Assembly: GCF_028288185.1 (NCBI RefSeq)
Contig: NZ_JAQBOF010000026.1
Location: 1 to 37,326 of the forward strand
Origin: Mucilaginibacter sp.
GTDB taxonomy: Bacteria > Bacteroidota > Bacteroidia > Sphingobacteriales > Sphingobacteriaceae
Reading direction: 5' to 3'
DNA: 37,326 nt
Shown piece after piece: positions 31,351 through 37,326 of the stretch. Below the pieces are notes generated by a model. The model was not told where the DNA came from and did not search any database. It was given only the letters and a program-made list of their open reading frames with translations. The position numbers and the translations under genes are program-made. Each line of letters opens with the position of its first letter. Position 1 is the first letter of the stretch.

Positions 31351-32121
31351 ATGACAACAGCAGCATTAAATCCGGTAAAACGGTACAATACATATAAAGA
31401 ATCCGGAGTGGTAAATTTAAACTGGCCAGAGCGCTATATTTCTATCGCTACTGGTGTAAAGCTTACCTTTTCGGGATTAGGTAATTTATTTTCGAGCCCG
31501 TTAATTAGTATTTTAAAATTGGGCGCAGGCGGGTATTTATTAAATCGTGGCGTTAGCGGCCATTGCGCCATATATTCAAAAATTGGCAAGGATACACAAG
31601 AGCCGGTTAATATAAACATCAGGACAGCGTTTACCATTAACAAACCACGACAGGAGGTTTATAAATTTTGGCGTCAACTGGATAACCTGCCACTGTTTAT
31701 GAATCACCTGGAAAATATTGAGTTGATAGACGATACCCGATCACATTGGGTACTTAAATTACCTACCGGCGTAGGCACTGTTAGCTGGGATGCCGAAATT
31801 GTAAAAGACAAACCGGGAGAAATGATCGGTTGGAGCTCCCTACCCGATTCAATAATTGATAACGCAGGTAAAGTATTTTTCAGGGATAGCTTAGATGGCA
31901 AAGGCACCCTGGTTGATGTAGTAATAACCTACCAACCACCTGCAGGCGGCGTTGGTGCCGGTATAGCACATATACTAAACCCGTTGTTTAAAAATATAGT
32001 AGATAATGATGTACGCAACTTTAAGCAGTACATGGATTTGGAAAACACTTTAAAATCAGTTGCGCACAATGGTCATCCGCACAAGTCAGCAACAACGCAT
32101 AAATCAGTAGCACATAAATAA
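31351..32121 (+). CDS. SRPBCC (polyketide cyclase/START-like) protein with N-terminal DUF2892-type membrane segment
   Basis: This 256-residue protein has an N-terminal segment WPERYISIATGVKLTFSGLG then LISILKLGAGGYLLNRGVSG that resembles the DUF2892 membrane hairpin (YgaP-like). It is followed from about residue 90 by a ligand-binding SRPBCC domain: INIRTAFTINKPRQEVYKFW, NLPLFMNHLENIELIDDTRS, TGVGTVSWDAEIVKDKPGEM and GKGTLVDVVITYQPPAGGVG. This domain binds lipid-like ligands in the COQ10/START class. The C-terminal tail is rich in His and Ser (HNGHPHKSATTHKSVAHK). Single-gene unit between the divergent cobalamin unit and a 19-bp-stem terminator. The ligand is unknown. Confidence 0.85.
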   Translation: MTTAALNPVKRYNTYKESGVVNLNWPERYISIATGVKLTFSGLGNLFSSPLISILKLGAGGYLLNRGVSGHCAIYSKIGKDTQEPVNINIRTAFTINKPRQEVYKFWRQLDNLPLFMNHLENIELIDDTRSHWVLKLPTGVGTVSWDAEIVKDKPGEMIGWSSLPDSIIDNAGKVFFRDSLDGKGTLVDVVITYQPPAGGVGAGIAHILNPLFKNIVDNDVRNFKQYMDLENTLKSVAHNGHPHKSATTHKSVAHK

Positions 32122-32135
32122 ACCCACAAAAGTTT

Positions 32136-32178
32136 GTAAACTAAAAAGCCCCGCAAATAGCGGGGCTTTTTAGTTTAC
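32136..32178. terminator. Bidirectional terminator with 19-bp perfect stem
   Basis: GTAAACTAAAAAGCCCCGC (32136-32154), loop AAATA, then its perfect complement (32160-32178). It lies between the convergent SRPBCC gene and the amidohydrolase gene, and its T-rich arms work for both strands. Confidence 0.95.
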
Positions 32179-32187
32179 TGCTGATTA

Positions 32188-33492
32188 TTAATCAGTCTTC
32201 ATACCGTACTTATCACTAAACCTTTTGTAAAGCTGTTTATGCAGGTTATCCAAGTTGATATTTCTTCCTTGTATAAACGCGGCATCAATATTTAGTGTGA
32301 TCATGTCCAGCGCATCGCCTTCTGAAATAAATAGGTTGGCATCTTTGCCTGTTTCCAATGTCCCGGTGGTTTTATCTATACCTAATATTTTAGCGTTATT
32401 AATGGTGATCATGCTCAATGCCTGCTCTTTGGTTAAACCATAGCCAACAGCCTGTCCTGCCTCGAAAGGCAAGTTGCGCTGGCGCCAGAAACCAATGCCG
32501 GTTAAGCCGTACAATACACCTGCATCCTGTAGTATTTTTGGCAATTTATAAGGCAGGTATACATCATCCTCATCCCTTGCAGGTAAGGTTTGGGTTTCTT
32601 TTATGATAACCGGCACATTATTTTGCTTTAAAAGGTTAGTAACCAGGTATGATTCCTTACCTCCTACTATAACCGCTTGTATCCCTAGCTTATTGGCAAA
32701 CGTTACTGCTTCAATGATCTCTTTGGCACCATCAACATTTACAAATAGTTTCTTGGTACCATTAAACAATCCTTTCATGGCCTCAAAGCGCAGATTAATA
32801 ACTTCAGGCTTTGTTTCTGCATAAGCTTTTGCTTGTGTAAATAAATTATTTACTGCATCCATGGCTTTTAATCTTGCTTCATCAGGCGATTCTGCTCCAG
32901 GTATTGCTACTACAGGCCCTCTTCTGCGGCCTGCTCTAACAACCGGCCAGTTTAAATGTATGGCTATATCGGTTTTATAAGCAGCATCTTCCCAGTTCCA
33001 TGCATCCAATTGCACTACGGATGATTGGCCTGTTAACAAACCACCATTAGGAGTTGGCTGAGCCAGTAATATTCCGTTTGAACGAACTGTCGGAATCACT
33101 TTTGAATCTGTATTATAAGCTACAATCGAACGTACGTTAGGGTTAAGATCACCGGTTTCTTCCTCATCAACCGTTCCTTTTGCACCTTCTTCGATCTCAA
33201 CTAATCCCAAAGTAGTTACAGGGCATATAAAGCCGGGATATACTTGTTTACCGGCTGCGTTAATAATCTCGGCACCACTTGTATTGGGTGCGGTACCCTC
33301 ACCTATAGCGGTAATTTTACCTTTATCAAAGGCAATGTATCCGTTATTAATTACCTGTCCGTTACCAATATGTAAAGTGGCACCGGTAATTATTATCGGC
33401 TTTGATTGTGGTTTGGCAGGCGATATAGTAGCCTGCGCATAAGTAAGGACCGTGCTTAGCAATAATCCTCCAAAAATTAATATCTTTTTCAT
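32188..33492 (-). CDS. Amidohydrolase-family protein lacking the HxH metal motif
   Basis: This 434-residue exported protein has a signal peptide (MKKILIFGGLLLSTVLTYAQ, cleavage after AYA/YAQ). It has the typical N-terminal small beta domain (GATLHIGNGQVINNGYIAFD, KGKITAIGEG) and C-terminal ...TGTLETGKDANLFISEGDAL of amidohydrolases. At the point where catalytic members have PGLID-x-H-x-H, it reads YPGFICPVTTLG, so both first-strand histidines (positions 92 and 94) are Val and Thr. It therefore cannot build the usual binuclear metal site. The start is the ATG at 33492, 10 bases after the upstream gene's stop; the longer frame overlaps that gene. It is likely co-transcribed with the double amidohydrolase. 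Confidence 0.85.
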   Translation of the reverse strand: MKKILIFGGLLLSTVLTYAQATISPAKPQSKPIIITGATLHIGNGQVINNGYIAFDKGKITAIGEGTAPNTSGAEIINAAGKQVYPGFICPVTTLGLVEIEEGAKGTVDEEETGDLNPNVRSIVAYNTDSKVIPTVRSNGILLAQPTPNGGLLTGQSSVVQLDAWNWEDAAYKTDIAIHLNWPVVRAGRRRGPVVAIPGAESPDEARLKAMDAVNNLFTQAKAYAETKPEVINLRFEAMKGLFNGTKKLFVNVDGAKEIIEAVTFANKLGIQAVIVGGKESYLVTNLLKQNNVPVIIKETQTLPARDEDDVYLPYKLPKILQDAGVLYGLTGIGFWRQRNLPFEAGQAVGYGLTKEQALSMITINNAKILGIDKTTGTLETGKDANLFISEGDALDMITLNIDAAFIQGRNINLDNLHKQLYKRFSDKYGMKTD

Positions 33493-33502
33493 CTTATTGA
33501 TC

Positions 33503-36500
33503 CTATTTCTTGTTAAGCATTCCGTTATAACTATCAGCAACTACATACGATCCTTCTTCAATATCATCGCAAGTATAGCCGGGGCGTCTTCCGCCACCAC
33601 CAGTAGGTCTTTGTGTTACCGCGCCTTTGTTTTTAGCTTCCAGCATTTTTTGGATAATGCGGCCTTCGTCAGCTTTTAAGGCTTTTTGTTTGGCAGCATC
33701 TTTTTCATAATCCCAATAGGCAATACCGTCAACATAAGTTTTCTCGGCAACCGCGTAGATTGATAGTGGATCTGTCGACCAAACTACCAGATCGGCATCT
33801 TTGCCCGGTTTAATACTGCCTACTTTATTATCAACATGCAGCATTTTTGCAGGATTAAGTGTTACCAATTTTAATGCATCTTCTTCGCTCATGTGGCCAT
33901 AGGTAACCGCTTTACCAGCTTCCTGGTTAAGGCGGCGTGCCATTTCTTCATCGTCAGAGTTGAACGCGGTAACTACACCCATTTCATTCATGATCTTACC
34001 ATTATAAGGTATCGCTTCAGAAACCTCGCTCTTATAGGCCCACCAATCAGAGAAGGTAGAACCGGCAATGTTATGAGCTTTCATTTTATCAGCTACTTTA
34101 TAACCTTCTAATATGTGGGTAAAGGTATTTACATGAAATCCCATTGAATCAGCAACATGGATCAGCATATTTATTTCTGATTGTACATAAGAGTGGCAAG
34201 TGATAAAACGCTTGTTATCCAATATCTCAACCAAAGCTTCTAACTCCAGGTCACGGCGAACGTGGTTGCCTTTTACAGCACGGGCAGCTTTGTATTCTTT
34301 AGCGCGGGTAAAGGCATCAACATAAACTTGCTCTACTCCCATTCGTGATTGCGGGAAACGTGTATTAGGACCGGCTTGTACATTAAAGTTACTTTGCTTT
34401 ACGTTTTCGCCTAATGCGAATTTAATAAAGCCGTCCGCACCTTCAAACTTCATTTGCTCAGGCAATACACCCCAACGATGTTTGATCAGCATGGTTTGAC
34501 CACCCACAGGGTTAGCCGACCCGTGCAGGATATGTGAAGTTGTAACCCCACCGGCTAACTGGCGATATAGGTTGATATCTTCCGAGTCAAGCACATCACC
34601 AACCCTTACTTCGGATGTTACGGCTTGCGTGCCCTCGTTAATGCCACCTGTAGCTGCAATGTGCGAGTGTTCGTCAACAATACCGGCTGTAATATGCTTG
34701 CCGGTTGCATCTATAACTTTAGCATTACCTGCTGCCAGGTTTTTGCCTACAGCTTTTATTTTACCATTCTCTATTAATACATCAGCATTTTTAAGGATGC
34801 CATCTTTTTCGTTTGTCCAAACGGTTGCATTTTTAAATAGTACAGTTTCTGCTGTTGGCAGTTCGGTGTTACCAAATGCGGCAAACGGATAAACCACCGG
34901 GCCCGCGGTTAAATTAGCCTTGGGTGCTTCCGGGCGATTTGTCACTGGAACCGGACCTGAATAAACAGCCGACCAATTAGTAGATGTACCATCAGGCAAT
35001 ATAGCGCCGCCGCTCAATGTTACCGGCGCAGTGTTTGAAATATATCCGCTTAAACGAATATTTCCTGCCGGATTGGCTTTTAGATCAAAATACAAACTAA
35101 CCATATCGCCTGTACGGGTAAAAGTTCCGCGGGCACGGGCGCTATCTGCGCCGCTACGCTGAACAGCTAGTTCGTACGAACCAGGGTTACCGCTAACTCT
35201 TAAAGTTATACCGGCTAAACCATCGCCCGATAATTTATAAGAACCGGCCAGATTTATAGGGCTTACACGGCTCACAACGTATTGCCTGCCTTCTACCCAG
35301 TTTTCGTAAATAACGTTTTCTTTTTTAAACAGACCATCGGATGTTATGATAAAGTTGGCCATTTTACCTTTGGCTAGTGTGCCTATTTTATCTGATACAC
35401 CCAACATTTCTGCAGGAATTTCAGTAAGCGATTTTAATGCTTGCGCCTCGCTTAATCCATGGTCTATTGCGATACGCAGGTTTGTCCAGAAATCGCGGGC
35501 ATTGGCTAATCCATAAGATGTAATAGCGAAACGAATACCGGCTTTTTCCATTGTTGCAGGGTTGTTTGGTGCCAACTCCCAATCTTTCAATTGTTCGTAT
35601 GTAACTTTCCTGGCTTGCAACGGATCTTCCACATCAAAAGCATCAGGGAAAGTTAGCGGGATAATGAAACTACTGCCGGTTGCCTTCATGGCATCAATGC
35701 GGCGATACTCGTCACCATCGGTTTTAAAGATGTATTTCTTTCCAAATTCCTTAGCTACCTTATCGGCACGTAACACACTTAGCGGATCCGTAGCCTCGAA
35801 TATCTGAGGCAAAGATTGTGTACGATTAAACTCAGCTAATGAAATATTATACTCTTCTTTTTGTGAACCGTACCATTGGCCATCTAAATACGTTTGACGT
35901 ATTAAAGCAATGCTACCCATTAATGATGATGGATAGTTAGTTGCCGCAGTACCTTTGGTAAACGAATAATGTGCTGCGGCTTCTTCATTCAGCATCACCA
36001 GGTTATCGCGTTCATCCCCCAAAGAGGCTACTACCGATGTGCCACGGGCAATACCATCATGTATTAATGATTGTACAGCACCAAAGCCATTCTTTTTCAT
36101 AACCTCGGCCTTGGTCGCGTCAACATGGAATATTGATTTAACATTCATTTCAGGGCGGATTGCTTCATTCCATCCATAAGCGCCTGGTTTTGTTGAAACA
36201 GGTGTAACAGTGCGGGTAAAACCTGCAAATGCTTGTCTTGGTGCATCGGGTAAACCGTAGGTAGTATAAGCGTCTATCAGTCCGGGATAAATGTATTTTC
36301 CTTTCAGATCAACTACTACATATCCTTTAGGGATTGTTGCGGCCGGGCCTACGGATTCAATCATCCGGTCCTTAACCAATAATGTACCGTTAGGAATTGT
36401 TTGTTGTGCGCTTACCACAATGGTAGCGTTGGTAAATGCGTACAATCCGGGTCGGATATCCTGCACCCCATTTACAGGGAAGGTTTGTTGCGCCCTTGCA

Positions 36501-36547
36501 AAATTGCATAATAAGGCCGCAAAACCATAAAGTAAGAGTTTCTTCAT
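33503..36547 (-). CDS. Two-domain amidohydrolase, first domain degenerate, second with intact HxH
   Basis: This 1014-residue exported protein (signal peptide cleaved after ARA, residue 19) contains two amidohydrolase units. In the first (about 35-430) the metal site motif reads YPGLIDAYTTYG: Tyr94 and Thr96 stand where HxH should be. A middle beta-rich part (about 430-560) links them. The second (about 570-960) has ITAGIVDEHSHIAATGG with His627 and His629, a later CHSYVQ His, and FNSDDEE carrying the catalytic-site Asp, so it looks active. The C-terminal 55 residues include a Gly-rich GGGGRRPG loop. The substrate is unknown; imidazolonepropionase-, dipeptidase- and cyclase-like proteins all share this fold. 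The smaller degenerate gene follows directly. Confidence 0.85.
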   Translation of the reverse strand: MKKLLLYGFAALLCNFARAQQTFPVNGVQDIRPGLYAFTNATIVVSAQQTIPNGTLLVKDRMIESVGPAATIPKGYVVVDLKGKYIYPGLIDAYTTYGLPDAPRQAFAGFTRTVTPVSTKPGAYGWNEAIRPEMNVKSIFHVDATKAEVMKKNGFGAVQSLIHDGIARGTSVVASLGDERDNLVMLNEEAAAHYSFTKGTAATNYPSSLMGSIALIRQTYLDGQWYGSQKEEYNISLAEFNRTQSLPQIFEATDPLSVLRADKVAKEFGKKYIFKTDGDEYRRIDAMKATGSSFIIPLTFPDAFDVEDPLQARKVTYEQLKDWELAPNNPATMEKAGIRFAITSYGLANARDFWTNLRIAIDHGLSEAQALKSLTEIPAEMLGVSDKIGTLAKGKMANFIITSDGLFKKENVIYENWVEGRQYVVSRVSPINLAGSYKLSGDGLAGITLRVSGNPGSYELAVQRSGADSARARGTFTRTGDMVSLYFDLKANPAGNIRLSGYISNTAPVTLSGGAILPDGTSTNWSAVYSGPVPVTNRPEAPKANLTAGPVVYPFAAFGNTELPTAETVLFKNATVWTNEKDGILKNADVLIENGKIKAVGKNLAAGNAKVIDATGKHITAGIVDEHSHIAATGGINEGTQAVTSEVRVGDVLDSEDINLYRQLAGGVTTSHILHGSANPVGGQTMLIKHRWGVLPEQMKFEGADGFIKFALGENVKQSNFNVQAGPNTRFPQSRMGVEQVYVDAFTRAKEYKAARAVKGNHVRRDLELEALVEILDNKRFITCHSYVQSEINMLIHVADSMGFHVNTFTHILEGYKVADKMKAHNIAGSTFSDWWAYKSEVSEAIPYNGKIMNEMGVVTAFNSDDEEMARRLNQEAGKAVTYGHMSEEDALKLVTLNPAKMLHVDNKVGSIKPGKDADLVVWSTDPLSIYAVAEKTYVDGIAYWDYEKDAAKQKALKADEGRIIQKMLEAKNKGAVTQRPTGGGGRRPGYTCDDIEEGSYVVADSYNGMLNKK

Positions 36548-36627
36548 GTGTTTTAATTATGAGTCAGTTAGTTTTCCCGAATATAATTGTAATAATTTAA
36601 GGTTTATATGCGTAACAAAAATAATAG

Positions 36628-36657
36628 ACAAAAAAAAGACCCACATTAAGCGGGCCT
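36628..36657 (-). terminator. Terminator of the rpmI-rplT unit
   Basis: On the minus strand AGGCCCGC / GTGGGTC pair (two G-T) around TTAAT, followed by eight T. It lies 25 bases after the rplT stop. Confidence 0.8.
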
Positions 36658-36681
36658 CTATATAATATCTGTAAAATACGA

Positions 36682-37026
36682 CTATTTTACCGCATCAATC
36701 ACTGCTTTAAAAGCATCTGGATGATTCATAGCTAAATCAGCTAATACTTTACGATTTAAACCAATTTCACTTTTAATTAATTTACCCATTAACTGTGAAT
36801 AAGAAATTCCGTGTTGACGGGCACCAGCGTTGATACGTTGGATCCATAAAGCTCTGAACTCTCTTTTCTTGGTTTTTCTATCGCGGTAAGCGTATTGTAA
36901 ACCTTTTTCTACTGTATTTTTAGCAACGGTATAAACCTTGCTTCTTGATCCCCAATAACCTTTGGCGAGGATCATGATCCTTTTTCTGCGTCTTCTTGAC
37001 GCTACGGCGTTAACTGAACGTGGCAT
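36682..37026 (-). CDS. rplT: 50S ribosomal protein L20
   Basis: L20 binds 23S rRNA early in large-subunit assembly. The 114-residue protein shows [58 protein letters not shown] and the C-terminal [20 protein letters not shown], all standard. It follows rpmI after 73 bases on the same strand, the usual infC-rpmI-rplT order; infC must lie beyond the right edge. In other bacteria L20 binds its own mRNA leader to repress the unit. A terminator follows. Confidence 0.98.
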   Translation of the reverse strand: MPRSVNAVASRRRRKRIMILAKGYWGSRSKVYTVAKNTVEKGLQYAYRDRKTKKREFRALWIQRINAGARQHGISYSQLMGKLIKSEIGLNRKVLADLAMNHPDAFKAVIDAVK

Positions 37027-37099
37027 TTTGTTTGTTTTTTGGTAGTGAGTGCCTTTTTAAGGACTTTAATACTCGAATACCTGGTTAAAAATTAATTAA

Positions 37100-37300
37100 T
37101 TACTTCCCGATACAAAGCATACGTTTTACGTTACCCATATCAGCATTAGAAACTAGACTAGTGTGAGTTAGGTTACGCTTACGTTTTGTTGACATCTTGG
37201 TTAAGATGTGGCTTTTGTATGCGTTCTTTCTTGCAATTTTACCGGTTCCAGTAAGCTTAAAACGCTTTTTTGCACTGGAATTGGTTTTCATTTTTGGCAT
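37100..37300 (-). CDS. rpmI: 50S ribosomal protein L35
   Basis: L35 is a small basic large-subunit protein. The 66-residue product reads [20 protein letters not shown], then [20 protein letters not shown] and a short tail, exactly the family length and pattern. It precedes rplT by 73 bases on the minus strand, so both are transcribed from beyond the right edge of the window with the expected infC gene. Confidence 0.98.
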   Translation of the reverse strand: MPKMKTNSSAKKRFKLTGTGKIARKNAYKSHILTKMSTKRKRNLTHTSLVSNADMGNVKRMLCIGK

Positions 37301-37326
37301 ATCCGTTATTTATTTGTGTTAGTTAT

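Overview
The window looks like chromosomal DNA from a member of the Sphingobacteriaceae (Bacteroidota), most like Mucilaginibacter or Pedobacter. The evidence is the gene set (futalosine-type menaquinone genes, GyrA followed by two secreted TPR proteins, DUF4251 and PepSY-like secreted proteins, a TonB receptor paired with a lipoprotein beta-propeller, a CrtA-like monooxygenase), many lipoproteins with an LSC/SSC/ASC lipobox, and promoters of the Bacteroidota type (TTTG, about 19 bp, TAnnTTTG). The genus is an inference; no rRNA or other definitive marker is present.

Layout. 1-2612 is a disturbed region: the 5' end of a cystathionine gamma-synthase/lyase gene leaves the window on the left, and two decayed copies of that same 5' end lie further right, interleaved with a DUF4251 protein and two paralogous lipoproteins. 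2651-5619 holds mqnE, a histidine phosphatase and mqnA (early menaquinone synthesis), separated by two unusual word-repeat elements. 6258-11096 holds a PepSY-like secreted protein, a 1-Cys peroxiredoxin, a cold-shock protein, an MFS transporter, aerobic coproporphyrinogen oxidase (hemF) and two small secreted proteins. A GH26 mannanase (minus) precedes gyrA and two TPR genes (12404-17374). 17519-20478 is a run of DUF4442, GNAT, AlbA_2/HTH and MATE genes. A tightly overlapping minus-strand trio (Mpg glycosylase, alpha/beta hydrolase, free Met-R-sulfoxide reductase) faces a CrtA-like monooxygenase. Two tandem PQQ-dehydrogenase-like genes follow, then a sirtuin. 27218-31267 is a cobalamin-uptake transcription unit: promoter, cobalamin riboswitch, BtuB-like receptor, BtuG-like beta-propeller lipoprotein and a multispanning membrane protein. 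The right end carries an SRPBCC protein, two amidohydrolase-family genes and rpmI-rplT.

The most novel-looking signal is not a gene. Two intergenic elements (2651-2858 and 26281-26468) share a precise skeleton: octamers at matched spacing, a shared ATTTACAATA box exactly 40 bp before the central octamer pair, and a terminal perfect hairpin. Yet each uses its own octamer, GTGATTCA in one and GTGTWCCA in the other. A third intergenic structure (4127-4244) has four 8-bp units facing four inverted 8-bp units. A REP-like paired-hairpin repeat also occurs twice (224-289 and 26093-26154). No tRNA, rRNA, CRISPR array, insertion sequence or prophage was recognised.
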